Shown here piece after piece: positions 1 to 9,629 of a stretch of 12,854 bases of DNA. The DNA comes from Pseudomonadota bacterium (GTDB lineage: Bacteria > Pseudomonadota > Gammaproteobacteria > Burkholderiales > Thiobacillaceae): contig JAJZRT010000039.1 in the NCBI GenBank assembly GCA_021802595.1, positions 1-12,854 of the forward strand, given 5' to 3'. Positions within the stretch are counted from its first letter, which is position 1; the number at the start of each line of letters is the position of its first letter. A model generated the notes under the pieces. It saw only the letters and a list, made by a program, of their open reading frames with translations, searched no databases and was not told the origin of the DNA. A program made the translations under genes and the position numbers.

Positions 1-1
1 C

Positions 2-3000
2 GACATTGCCGACAAGGTCGGCGGCGTGCAGCGTTCGGTGCGGGAGAAGGCCACCGCCGGCGGCGCCATTACCGTGAACACGGGCGAGTTCATCTCGGCG
101 GCCGGATCGAAGGTGGACGTGTCGGGCGGCGGCTACCGCTATGGCGACGGCATGGCCACCACGACCTACCTGGTGTCGCACGGCCGCCTGTACGACATCG
201 CGACGGCGCCGGCCAACCTGCAATACGACGGGGTGGTGACCAAGACCACGCCGGTGAAGGGCTATGTCGAGGGCAAGAGCGCCGGCCTGCTGGCCATCGA
301 CGCGCAGAAGATGATCTTCGGCGGAAATTTTTCCGCCGGCGTGACGACCGGCCCGTACCAGCGCGCGGCCGGCGCCCTGCCGGAACCGGGCAAACTGGTG
401 CTGGGCACCCAGTCGATCCAGGCCGGCAGCACGCTCGACTACAGCACGGTCGGGGATGGGACCGTTATCAACGACCTGGATACCAGTGAGGCGGTCTATG
501 CCTTGCAAGACGTCGAGTTCGGCGCGGGTGCGGAAATTCGGCAGCAACTCGCGGCGGCCCTGGCCGATCTGAACGCGCGTCCCGCCGACGCTGCCTTTCC
601 TGCTGCGTTGACGGGCAAGCTGCTGCTGCCGACGGATCTGTTCGGCGGCACCGCATACGGCAATGCGCAGGCCAGCGCCAGCCAGGGCTTCGGCACGCTG
701 GCCTTGCGTGCGAACGGCAGCATTACCCTGCCGCAAGGGGTCACGCTGGATCTCGGCGCGGGTGGATCCCTGCTGTGGCTGGCCCCGCAGGTCGAGGTGG
801 CCGGCATGGTGAAGGCGCAGGGCGGGTCGCTTGTCGTCAATCAGGTTTACAAGGGTTCCCCCCTGCATGGCTTTACCCATGTGGGCGCAAGCGGGGTATT
901 GTCGACGGCGGGCGGCTGGATCAACGATGCCGCTCGCTCGGGGGGCGTTGTCGTCCCGAATGTTGTCGACGGCGGGTCGGTGACGATCGCCGGCTACGGT
1001 ACGCTGGATGCCGGCAGCGTGATCGACGTGTCAGGCGGCGCCTGGCTCAGCAGCAGCGGCAAGCTGAGCTACGGCAACGGGGGCGCCATCACGCTGCCGA
1101 CCGCTGCACTGGATGGCGTGACCCTGCAGGGCTATGGCGGGGGCAAGGGTGGATTGCTGGCCCTGAACGCCGACACGATCGACGTAGGGGGCAGTTCCGC
1201 CAATGCGCTGTCTGCCGGCTTCTTTACCCAGGGTGGTTTCAGCGACTACTCGCTGAATGGAATCTACCAGGTCAATTTCAGGACGGACATCCATCCCATC
1301 GCCCATCGGCGCATGGCCAACGCCAATGCGCTGCTGTCCCCAACCGGCACGCCGTTCGCCGCCATCAGTTCGGTGCTGTCGAACATGCCCGACTATCTGC
1401 GGACAGCCGCCAGCCTGAGTGCAACTACCGGCGCATCGACCTCCGGCGACTACCAGTTGAGTGCGAACGAAACCGGCATCACGCTCGATCCCGGCGTGAG
1501 CATCCGCACCGACCCGCTCGGCAGAATCAGCCTGTCGTCCGAAACGCGGATGGATATCGAAGGCTCGCTGATCGCACCCGGCGGCATGATCAGCCTGAGT
1601 CTCGATCCAGGGAAGGCGTTTTTCTATGACACGGCCGGCGGCCGCTTCAACACCCTGAGCATTGGCGATCAGGCCATGCTTTCCACGGCAGGCGTGTTCC
1701 TGCCGGATGTCGGGCCGCGCGGACTGCTCACGGGCAAGGTGCTGCCGGGTGGATCGATCAGCATCACCGCCCGAAAGAACGACCTTGACATCGCCCAGGG
1801 TGCGACGCTCGATGTGAGCGGCGCCAGCCATGCCGTCGATCTTCCTCCGAGCGCGGGACGCCCGGCCTATTTGCGCGCGAACGTGGCCAGCGAGGGCGGG
1901 GGCATCAGCATCAAGGCAACCGAGAACGCCTATCTGGACGGCACCTTCAAGGGCGCCGGGGGTGATGCGTCGGTGGCGGGCGGCAGCTTTGCGCTGGACC
2001 TGCCTTATCACGGCGCATACAAGGACGATGATGCCTACGACAAGGTGGTTTCGGGCGCGACCAATGCCGATCCCAACGTCATCGCGGCACTGGCCTTTGC
2101 CGATCAGAACGTCCACCAACTCAAGCACACCATCCTGCTCAGCCAGTCCGCGACGGCCTTGCCGCAAGACGGTTCGCAGGCGGACACCAGTGTGATCGGA
2201 CATCTGACCGATGCCAGCGGCAACTACGTGGCGTCACTTCGCGCCAACATCAGCGCGGATCAGCTGGTGAACGGCGTGACGCAGGGCAGCACGCGCGTGG
2301 GCGGCGGTTTCGACAGCGTGGTGCTGAAATCGGACAACCAGATTCAGATTGCGGCAGGCGTCGACAATTTCGCGCCGCGCGCCCGGCTGCAGATGGACAC
2401 GCCGGAACTGCGGGTGCAGGGGGCAGGCACTGCGCAGATCGGCAGCGGGTCGCTGGCCGGCAAGACATGGCATACGGCGCAGGTCGGGATGACCAACACG
2501 CCCGCCAGCTTCCGCATGTCGACCAACCTGCCCCTGAGCCTGATCAAGCAGTATCCGGACCTGTATCCCTTCATCGACGGCGCTAATCGTCCCGTGACTG
2601 AACTGCATGCGCAGGTCCCGGTGGAAACCCAGGCCGGCAGCGCCGGGCTGAACGTGGACGCGGGGCAAATCTCGCTGGCGGGCAACGTCACGGTCAATGG
2701 CGTCAGCGAACTGGCCTTGACCAGCCGTGGCGACATCCGTTTCGAAGGCTTCCCGGTCGGTTTCACGGAACTGCACAATCCGAATGATCACCAGCCGCTG
2801 ATCAACAACCTGCTCGCCCTGAACGGGCGCCTGTCCAGCGCCGGCAACATCACCATGCAGGCGAGCCAGATCTATCCAGCCACCGCGACAGACTATGCCG
2901 TGGCGGTGGAGAACGTCACGCTCGGCAGCCTGGTGCAGAATGCCAGCAATGCCAAGAATCCCGGCATGATCACGGCGGTTGTCAATCGCACGCCGGTCAG

Positions 3001-6000
3001 CGACGGTCTGCTCACCGTCAAGGGCAATGCTGGCGCCGACCTCGCCCCGGTTATTTCGGCAGGCGGGACGCTCACGCTCAAGGCCGACCATATCGACCAG
3101 GGCGGTGTGATCAAGGCGCCGCTGGGTCATATCGCGCTGGAGGGCGGACAGTCCCTGACCCTGGAAAGCAGCAGCGTGACTTCGGTGTCGGCGCTGTGGC
3201 AGCACGACGGCGTGGAGACCGAACTGGTGATTCCCTATGGCGCGACGCAAAGCGTGGGCCAGTCGCTGTGGTATGCCAGCACGCAGACGGAGACGGCCCC
3301 CGACAAGCAGATTTCCGCCAACGCCGACACGCTGACCGTCGCGCCCGGCGCGACCCTCGATCTCCGCGGCGGCGGCGATTTCGCCGCCGTGGAATTCATT
3401 CCCGGCATCGGCGGCACGAAGGATGTGCTGGCGGCACCGGGCACCTACGCCATCGTGCCGGGCGTGGCGTTCCAGACGTCAGACAGCTACCTCAACAGCC
3501 TGGCGCCCGTCCGCGTGAATGCGGCGGCGGCCTACGACATGGTGCATCTAGGTGCCGGCTCCGGCCTGCCGGAAGGCGACTACGCGCTGTTGCCGGCCTA
3601 TTACGCGCTGCTGCCCGGGGCCTGGCTGGTGAAAGCGCAAAGCGGTGCCGCCTACGCCAACCTGGACTCAGGGTATGCCGCAACGCAACTTGACGGCAGC
3701 GTGGTCGTGGCCGGCAAGCTGGGCTATGCCGGCACCGGCATCGGCCAGTCCACCTGGTCGGGATTCAGTATCCAGTCGGGCGCGGATGCGCTGACCGGCG
3801 CGCATGCCCAGGCCGAATATCGCCTGACCGGGAGCAAGTTCTTTGCCGATCAGGCAGCCCGGAACAATATGGCCGCGCCCGCGTTGCCGCAGGACGGTGG
3901 TCGTTTGAGCCTCGGCAAAATGAACAGCCTCGCGTTCCAGGGCAACCTGCTGGCCCAGGCGGCCGTGGACAAGGCCACCGGGAAGTATGGCGCCATCGGC
4001 CAGGTGGAGATATACGGCAACAAATTCGCCATCGTCGACCACGCAGCCGTGGCGCCGGGCGGCTACACCCGTCTGCAGGCAGGTGAGTTGTCCCGCCTGG
4101 GCGCCAGCCTGCTGATCGGCGGCAAGCGCACGGACACGGCGAACGGCCAGGCCCTCGACGTGGTGGCCAGCGACGTGGTCGTGGACCTGGATGGCGGCAC
4201 GCTGAGCCTTCCCGAACTGTGGCTGGCCGCGACCGACAATCTGACCGTCACAGGAACCTCGACCATCAAGGCCTCCGGCAGCGCGGTCGGCCGGGCGGGC
4301 ACTATGACGGTCAATACGAACCCGGACGGCAAGCAATACGGCGCCTTGCTGGGCCTGTCGAGCGCGGAGCTCGCTCCGATTACCCGAACAGGGACACTGG
4401 ATACCCGCCCGGCCCACGGCAACCTGACGATTGATGCCGGCGCGAAGCTGACCGCGAAGGGCGCCATCGCGATCGACTCCACCGGCACGCCGCTGATGGC
4501 CGGGGTGACGGAGAGCAACACCCTGGCGATTGGCGCGCGCCAGATCGCCCTTGGGGCCGTGCCGCCAGACAGCACCGCCTTGGCACTGGGCAACACCCAG
4601 CTGGCGGCGCTGGGCAGTGCCAAAAATTTTGTGCTGCGCAGCTATTCCAGCATCGACCTGTATGGCGACGTCAGTCTCGGTCAGACCGGCACCGGCAGTT
4701 TCACGTTCGACAGCGCCGGCCTGGTCGGCCACGACGTCAACGGGACGGGTGCGCCGGTGGCCTTGTCCGCCGGCACGCTCACGCTGGAAAACCTGAGCAG
4801 CACGGCCATGGCCGTGGACGTGGACACGCCGGGAACCGGCACGCTGGCCCTGAACGCCGATAAGCTGGTGCTGGCCGACAGTTTGTTGGTGCCTGACCCG
4901 GACCATCCCGGCCAGACGAAGGGCGGCTTCACCGTGGCCGGTTTCAGCCGGGTCGACCTGAACGCAGGCGAGGTGTCGCTGCAAGGCTCGGGCACGTTGA
5001 GCGTCGCGTCCGACCTCAACATCAAAGCCGGCCGCATCGCCGCGGGCGCGCGGCTCGCCGACCAGAAGATCCAGGCCTACGACGCCAGCCAGCAGGCGTG
5101 GCACGCGATCGAGCTTACCCAGCCTGCGAGCAGCCCGATTCTCGCCGACGCGATCATACCGGGTGGAAAATTGCAGATCGATGCCAGCAAGGTGGACTTC
5201 GACGGCAACATCGTTCTAAAGTCCGGCCGGCTTGCGCTTGCCGCTCATGGCGCGGCCGCTGGCGACGGCATCACGCTGAAAAACAGTGCCAGCGTCGATC
5301 TGTCGTCCTACGAAAAGACCTTTGCCCAAGGCACGGCCAACATCACCGAATCGGCTTCGGCAGGACGCCTCACCCTGACCAGCGAGCAGGGCTCGGTCGA
5401 CGCCCAATCCGGGTCGAGCATCGATCTGGACGGCGGCGCGGCGGGCGGCGACGCGGGGGGGCTGACGGTGAAGGCCGAGCACGGCACCGTGGCCCTCGAC
5501 GGCACCCTGTCGGCCGTCGCGGCGCCCGGCCAGCGGGCCGGCAGCGCGAACATCGACGCCTCCAGCCTGACCAATTTCTCCCCGCTGAATTTACCGCTGA
5601 ACACGGGTTTCTCCGCACTCAATTCGACTCTGGAAGCCGGCGGGTTCGGCCAGAGCCGTTATATGCGTGCGCGCACCGGCGACGTGAATGTCGAGGCCGC
5701 GGACAGCGTCCATGCAAGAAATATCCAGCTCGTGGCCGATGCCGGCGCCATCAACGTGAAAGGCAGCCTCGACGCCTCCGGCGCCACGGGCGGCGGCCAG
5801 GTCGAGCTTGACGCGGATCAGGGCATTCGTTTGTACCGCGGCAGCCGCATCGCGGCCAACGGCACCTCGACCGATGTCGCCCCCGATGCGGCCTATTCCG
5901 GCGGCGGCAAGGTTGCCCTGTATGCCCGCAACGGCCAGCTCGATTTCGACAGCGGCGCGGCGATCGATGTGTCCGCCGCCGCGGCCGGCAAGTCCAGCGG

Positions 6001-9000
6001 CGGCGAGGTCGTGTTCTCCGCGCCGAGGACGGCGAACGGGGACGGCCTACAGGCGGCGCTGGCTGGACAGGTCAAGGCGGCCGGCGGCGCGGTCAGCGTG
6101 CCCGGTGGACAGGTGCCGCAGGCCGGCAATGTCATCCTCGAAGGTTTCAAAAGCTATAGCGGGATCACGGCCACCTCCACCGCCGCGTCGACCTCGGGCG
6201 TTGTCTACACCGACTACGACACCTTCATGAACGCGGCCGACGCCATCCAGAATGCGGCGTTCGCCAGCCTGCAGGCAGGCGATTCGGACGTGTCCAGCGG
6301 CAACCTGAAAGTGCGCGCCGGCGTGGAACTGGTGAGCAGCGGCGACATGACGGTCGATGGAAATAGTATCAATTCAACATCAACAAACATCTCAGGAAAT
6401 AATAAAGTAAGCGAAATAATCACGAATGAGTACATTGCCTGGGACCTGACTGATTCGAGTTGGCTGCGCACGGGCATTAACCAGACAGCCGGCCGCTTGG
6501 TCTTGCGTGCAGCCGGCAACCTGGCGGTCAACGCCCGGCTGGGCCTGCCCAACGACAGCACCCTCCCTCCCGTTTCCGGATGGAGCCTGCAATTGGCGGG
6601 CGGTGCCGATACAGCCTCCGCCGATCCGCTGGCAGTGAGTAGTGGCCAGGGCGATGTGACCTTGAACAGCATCGCGACGTCAACTCAAATCGGAACTACT
6701 CTCACAAATAACATTAGAAGCGGTAAGGTAACCACCTCTACGGGAGATATCCAGATCGCCTCCGGGCGGGACTTTGTTCAGATGGCCGCCGGCTTGGATG
6801 CCATCCAGAACGCCGCCGGGGTGGACTTTGTCCATAGCAGCAGTGCTGTGGTCTACACCACCGGGCGCGCAGTGTCCCTTCCCATCATGTCCCAGTCGCC
6901 CCTGAAATACGATGCGCCCGCCGCGGGGGTCAACTTCGTCGATGGCGGCAGCATCTCCGTCAGCGCCAATGGCAAGGTCAGCGGCAGCGGCGGCTATGCG
7001 GACATCAACGACTGGCTGCGGCGCACCACCGGATTTCATCGCGGTACCCCCTACCTGCCTGCCTACTGGTGGGTGGACCGGCTCGGCAACAGTACAGCAA
7101 AGACCAAGGGCATCGAGGGCATCGCAACCCTGGGCGGCGGCGACATCACCATCGTCGCGGGGAATAGCGTCAGCAATCTCTCCGTCGCGTCCGCGACGTC
7201 ACGCTCGGCGGCGCCATCGGCCCAAACGGTGCTCGATGCAAGCGGGACGAACATCATTCCCGACCAGAACGCCGTCTATGGAGGCGGCGACGTGCGCATC
7301 GATGCCGGCGGCGATATGCTCGGCGGCCAGTATCTGGTCAGTCGCGGCACGGCCAAGCTGAGCGCCGGCGGCGCCATCGGCGGTCTCAGCGGCGTGGGCG
7401 ATACCGCTACCGCCCCGGCCTTCTGGCTCATGGGCTACAGCGACGATCCGGCCCTGCAGGGCGCCAGGCTGGAGGTTGACGCGCTAGGCAGCGTGGCGCT
7501 GGGCAGCGTGGCCAATCCCACCGTGGCGCCGTCCCTCAAGCATGCCGGCACGAACCCGGGCAATCTCACGCCGGGCTACCGGGATGCCCCCAGCGCCTTC
7601 TTCAGCTACTCGCCGGAAGACAGCCTGACAGCACAGTCGATGGGAGGGGATCTGACAGTCGTTCCCGTGCAGGGGACGACGGCTAAAAATGTGCTGCCCC
7701 CCCGCTTCTCCGCAGTGGCCCTGGAAGGCAGCGTGAGCAACGGCGCCGGAAAGTTCGACGCATCGACTCTGAAAGTGGGGGGAGCCAGCCTGTACCAGTA
7801 TCCCGACCGTAACGGCCAGTTCCAACTGCTGGCTGGGGATTCCATCCATGATCTTGTGCTGAACCAGAGCGACTATGACCCCGCTGCCCTGCCCACGGCG
7901 AGCGATCAGACGCTCGCTCCGGCAACGACCGGTGGCGATTACTATCCGACCTCCAGTCCTTACGCCTTCGTTTCGCCTTCCTCCAGCGACCCGAGGATGG
8001 CAACGTCCTCCAGCCTGGGCGGTTACCGCTACGCGGTGGTGGCGGAACAGGGCAGCGTCAGCGACGCCGCTTTCTATTTTCCCCAGCGGGCGGCGGTGGT
8101 GGCAGGCCAGGACATCGGCAACGTGCAGCTCGACCTGCAGAACCTTGGTGCCACGGATACCAGCTATGTGGCGGCAGGGCGCGACCTGTTCTATTCGAAC
8201 GTCCTGAGCAATGGCAGCAAATGGGCGAACATGCCCCATCTCCTGATCGCCGGAGCGGGGAACCTTCTGGTCGAAGCAGGGCGGGACGTCAACCTGGGCG
8301 CGGTGAACCCGAAGGAGTTGTCAATCGACGACATTCCGGGACAGAACGATGTCACCCGTATCGACGCCATCGGCAATACGAACAATTCAAGCCTGGCGAG
8401 TTCGGATGCCGCCAACGTGTTTGTTTCTGCCGGGGTGGTTCCCGTTAGGATCGACATGGCGCAAGCCAATGGCTTGTTCAGCGTGCTGCGCAGTGTCGGC
8501 CAGTTCCAGGATTTGCTCGGGCAGGTTCAGGCCAAATCCCTGACGGACGAAGCCGCCCTCGCCGATGCAAAAGCGGTAGTCGATAGTGCCAACCAGGCGA
8601 TCGACATCGTCTACGCGGGCCGGATTCAGCCTGGCAGCGCACCCTTGTATCTCACTCTGACCGATGCCGGCGGCGGATCGGCCGCCAACAAGTTAAGCGC
8701 TGCCTACAATGCGGCCCTGACCTCGGCGAACAACGTGATTGCCGCGTTGTTCAAGGACGGTCAGCCGCACCAGGGCGACATCACGCTGTACAACGCACGG
8801 ATTAGTTCCAGCACCAATCCGGGAGGATCGGGCGGCGCCATCAACCTGCTTGCCCCCTATGGCAATATCAATGTCGGCCTGCCCACGGCCAACAGCAAGC
8901 GCAATATCGGGGTGTATACCAATGCCGGCGGGGCGATCAATGCCTATCTGAACGGCGACGTCAACGTGAACCTGTCCAAACTGGCGACCTTCGAGGGCGG

Positions 9001-9613
9001 GGATATTCTGCTTTACACCAGTGGCAATGGCGGCACCATCGACGCGGGCCGAGGATACCGCTCTGCGAGTACGTCCTCTCCGCCGAGGAGGGTCGCCGTG
9101 ACGGAAAAAGACCCGATAACGGGCGATTTGAAGCTTACCGGGTTCCTGTATCTGCCGCCCCAGGATGCCATAGGCAGCGGCATTCGCACCGTGAGCGTCG
9201 ACCCCGACGGCTTCGGTCCCCTGCAGAAGCCCAAGCCGGGCAAGGTCTATCTGCTTGCTCCCACCGGAACGATCGATGCCGGCGAGGCGGGGGTCAGTTC
9301 GGCCAGCGGACTGGTCGTGGCCGCGCTGGTGGTCAAGAACGCCGACAATTTCTCGGCCAGCGGGCCGTCAGTGGGGGTGCCTTCGGTTTCGGCGGCGCCG
9401 GCGGCGCCCGTGTCCAGCGACGCCGCCGCGAGCGCCAGCAAGGCGATGGACGCCGTGACCCAGGCAGGCGGCGCGCTGGCGAAAAACGATGCAGACCTCA
9501 AGTCGTTCCGGCCTGCCTTCATCAGCGTCGAGGTGCTGGGTTTCGGCGGCGAACCCGCCGAATGCGGCAAGGACGACGACGCCTGCCGCAAAAAGAGGAA
9601 TGGCGGCAACTGA
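2..9613 (+). CDS. Filamentous-haemagglutinin-family giant adhesin, C-terminal part (5' truncated)
   Basis: Secreted, surface-exposed beta-helix protein, probably an adhesin. The frame is open from the first bases of the window, so the visible 3203 residues are the C-terminal part; the GTG at 26 is an internal Val codon. The signal peptide and TPS secretion domain must lie upstream. The body is made of irregular short beta-strand repeats, with recurrent motifs of the type G-(A/S)-x-(I/L/V)-D-V-S-G (for example near 110, 1020, 1805, 3350, 5415, 5955) and GGDI-type strand starts. From about 7000 to the end it matches the DUF3739-associated haemagglutinin family as I remember it: LGGGDITIVAG, GGGDVRIDAGGD, QFQLLAG, GVYTNAGG, ATFEGGDILLYTS, a conserved SVDPDGFGP and TIDAGEAGVSS block, and a final FRPAFISVEVLGFG. 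Residues about 2825-2919 look alpha-helical. Cysteine is absent until a CX6C pair in the last 16 residues. A terminator follows. The family call is secure; the ligand is unknown. Confidence 0.9.
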   Translation, partial: DIADKVGGVQRSVREKATAGGAITVNTGEFISAAGSKVDVSGGGYRYGDGMATTTYLVSHGRLYDIATAPANLQYDGVVTKTTPVKGYVEGKSAGLLAIDAQKMIFGGNFSAGVTTGPYQRAAGALPEPGKLVLGTQSIQAGSTLDYSTVGDGTVINDLDTSEAVYALQDVEFGAGAEIRQQLAAALADLNARPADAAFPAALTGKLLLPTDLFGGTAYGNAQASASQGFGTLALRANGSITLPQGVTLDLGAGGSLLWLAPQVEVAGMVKAQGGSLVVNQVYKGSPLHGFTHVGASGVLSTAGGWINDAARSGGVVVPNVVDGGSVTIAGYGTLDAGSVIDVSGGAWLSSSGKLSYGNGGAITLPTAALDGVTLQGYGGGKGGLLALNADTIDVGGSSANALSAGFFTQGGFSDYSLNGIYQVNFRTDIHPIAHRRMANANALLSPTGTPFAAISSVLSNMPDYLRTAASLSATTGASTSGDYQLSANETGITLDPGVSIRTDPLGRISLSSETRMDIEGSLIAPGGMISLSLDPGKAFFYDTAGGRFNTLSIGDQAMLSTAGVFLPDVGPRGLLTGKVLPGGSISITARKNDLDIAQGATLDVSGASHAVDLPPSAGRPAYLRANVASEGGGISIKATENAYLDGTFKGAGGDASVAGGSFALDLPYHGAYKDDDAYDKVVSGATNADPNVIAALAFADQNVHQLKHTILLSQSATALPQDGSQADTSVIGHLTDASGNYVASLRANISADQLVNGVTQGSTRVGGGFDSVVLKSDNQIQIAAGVDNFAPRARLQMDTPELRVQGAGTAQIGSGSLAGKTWHTAQVGMTNTPASFRMSTNLPLSLIKQYPDLYPFIDGANRPVTELHAQVPVETQAGSAGLNVDAGQISLAGNVTVNGVSELALTSRGDIRFEGFPVGFTELHNPNDHQPLINNLLALNGRLSSAGNITMQASQIYPATATDYAVAVENVTLGSLVQNASNAKNPGMITAVVNRTPVSDGLLTVKGNAGADLAPVISAGGTLTLKADHIDQGGVIKAPLGHIALEGGQSLTLESSSVTSVSALWQHDGVETELVIPYGATQSVGQSLWYASTQTETAPDKQISANADTLTVAPGATLDLRGGGDFAAVEFIPGIGGTKDVLAAPGTYAIVPGVAFQTSDSYLNSLAPVRVNAAAAYDMVHLGAGSGLPEGDYALLPAYYALLPGAWLVKAQSGAAYANLDSGYAATQLDGSVVVAGKLGYAGTGIGQSTWSGFSIQSGADALTGAHAQAEYRLTGSKFFADQAARNNMAAPALPQDGGRLSLGKMNSLAFQGNLLAQAAVDKATGKYGAIGQVEIYGNKFAIVDHAAVAPGGYTRLQAGELSRLGASLLIGGKRTDTANGQALDVVASDVVVDLDGGTLSLPELWLAATDNLTVTGTSTIKASGSAVGRAGTMTVNTNPDGKQYGALLGLSSAELAPITRTGTLDTRPAHGNLTIDAGAKLTAKGAIAIDSTGTPLMAGVTESNTLAIGARQIALGAVPPDSTALALGNTQLAALGSAKNFVLRSYSSIDLYGDVSLGQTGTGSFTFDSAGLVGHDVNGTGAPVALSAGTLTLENLSSTAMAVDVDTPGTGTLALNADKLVLADSLLVPDPDHPGQTKGGFTVAGFSRVDLNAGEVSLQGSGTLSVASDLNIKAGRIAAGARLADQKIQAYDASQQAWHAIELTQPASSPILADAIIPGGKLQIDASKVDFDGNIVLKSGRLALAAHGAAAGDGITLKNSASVDLSSYEKTFAQGTANITESASAGRLTLTSEQGSVDAQSGSSIDLDGGAAGGDAGGLTVKAEHGTVALDGTLSAVAAPGQRAGSANIDASSLTNFSPLNLPLNTGFSALNSTLEAGGFGQSRYMRARTGDVNVEAADSVHARNIQLVADAGAINVKGSLDASGATGGGQVELDADQGIRLYRGSRIAANGTSTDVAPDAAYSGGGKVALYARNGQLDFDSGAAIDVSAAAAGKSSGGEVVFSAPRTANGDGLQAALAGQVKAAGGAVSVPGGQVPQAGNVILEGFKSYSGITATSTAASTSGVVYTDYDTFMNAADAIQNAAFASLQAGDSDVSSGNLKVRAGVELVSSGDMTVDGNSINSTSTNISGNNKVSEIITNEYIAWDLTDSSWLRTGINQTAGRLVLRAAGNLAVNARLGLPNDSTLPPVSGWSLQLAGGADTASADPLAVSSGQGDVTLNSIATSTQIGTTLTNNIRSGKVTTSTGDIQIASGRDFVQMAAGLDAIQNAAGVDFVHSSSAVVYTTGRAVSLPIMSQSPLKYDAPAAGVNFVDGGSISVSANGKVSGSGGYADINDWLRRTTGFHRGTPYLPAYWWVDRLGNSTAKTKGIEGIATLGGGDITIVAGNSVSNLSVASATSRSAAPSAQTVLDASGTNIIPDQNAVYGGGDVRIDAGGDMLGGQYLVSRGTAKLSAGGAIGGLSGVGDTATAPAFWLMGYSDDPALQGARLEVDALGSVALGSVANPTVAPSLKHAGTNPGNLTPGYRDAPSAFFSYSPEDSLTAQSMGGDLTVVPVQGTTAKNVLPPRFSAVALEGSVSNGAGKFDASTLKVGGASLYQYPDRNGQFQLLAGDSIHDLVLNQSDYDPAALPTASDQTLAPATTGGDYYPTSSPYAFVSPSSSDPRMATSSSLGGYRYAVVAEQGSVSDAAFYFPQRAAVVAGQDIGNVQLDLQNLGATDTSYVAAGRDLFYSNVLSNGSKWANMPHLLIAGAGNLLVEAGRDVNLGAVNPKELSIDDIPGQNDVTRIDAIGNTNNSSLASSDAANVFVSAGVVPVRIDMAQANGLFSVLRSVGQFQDLLGQVQAKSLTDEAALADAKAVVDSANQAIDIVYAGRIQPGSAPLYLTLTDAGGGSAANKLSAAYNAALTSANNVIAALFKDGQPHQGDITLYNARISSSTNPGGSGGAINLLAPYGNINVGLPTANSKRNIGVYTNAGGAINAYLNGDVNVNLSKLATFEGGDILLYTSGNGGTIDAGRGYRSASTSSPPRRVAVTEKDPITGDLKLTGFLYLPPQDAIGSGIRTVSVDPDGFGPLQKPKPGKVYLLAPTGTIDAGEAGVSSASGLVVAALVVKNADNFSASGPSVGVPSVSAAPAAPVSSDAAASASKAMDAVTQAGGALAKNDADLKSFRPAFISVEVLGFGGEPAECGKDDDACRKKRNGGN
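6361..6420. other. AT-rich patch inside the adhesin gene
   Basis: Counting bases gives 15 G+C out of 60 (25%), against about two-thirds in the flanking sequence. The frame stays open and encodes an Asn/Ser/Thr-rich segment using codons rare in the rest of the gene (TCA, ACA, AGT, GTA, ATA, GGA, AAT). It looks like a recently acquired or fast-changing piece of the passenger domain. No mobile-element ends are visible. Confidence 0.7.
6681..6720. other. Second low-GC patch inside the adhesin gene
   Basis: Counting gives 14 G+C out of 40 (35%). It lies about 260 bases after the first AT-rich patch and again encodes a Thr/Asn/Ser-rich run in the same open frame. The sequence between the two patches is mostly GC-rich like the rest of the gene, so the region reads as a mosaic. 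Confidence 0.55.
7630..9613 (+). other. Conserved C-terminal DUF3739-type module of the adhesin
   Basis: This stretch encodes the part of the adhesin that is best conserved in the family. It contains a GGDLTV start, the QFQLLAG strand, AVVAGQDIGN and YVAAGRDL strands, a helical segment at 8476-8757, GAINLLAPYGNINVGL, the GVYTNAGG and ATFEGGDILLYTS strands, the VDPDGFGP block and the terminal VEVLGFG motif. The domain name is recalled from family knowledge (DUF3739, filamentous haemagglutinin outer-membrane-associated), and the exact boundaries are approximate. High conservation at the C-terminus in an otherwise variable adhesin suggests a structural or anchoring role, which is inference. Confidence 0.65.
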
Positions 9614-9629
9614 TATTGCCCAGGCCTGA

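Noticed and set aside
2726..2734. RGD tripeptide in the adhesin, reminiscent of the integrin-binding site of Bordetella FHA
   Set aside because: It arises in SRGDIRF, one of many G-D-I strand starts in the repeat pattern, so it is probably structural coincidence and not a receptor-binding loop.
3668..5104. Minus-strand open frame of 478 codons inside the adhesin gene
   Set aside because: Low-complexity Arg/Gly/Ala/Gln composition, no motif, fully nested in the adhesin frame; a shadow frame.
6239..6817. Repeated peptide DAIQNAA at 6239 and 6797, possibly a local duplication
   Set aside because: Only seven residues match, the third codon positions differ, and the flanks are not similar, so chance or repeat-motif convergence is enough.
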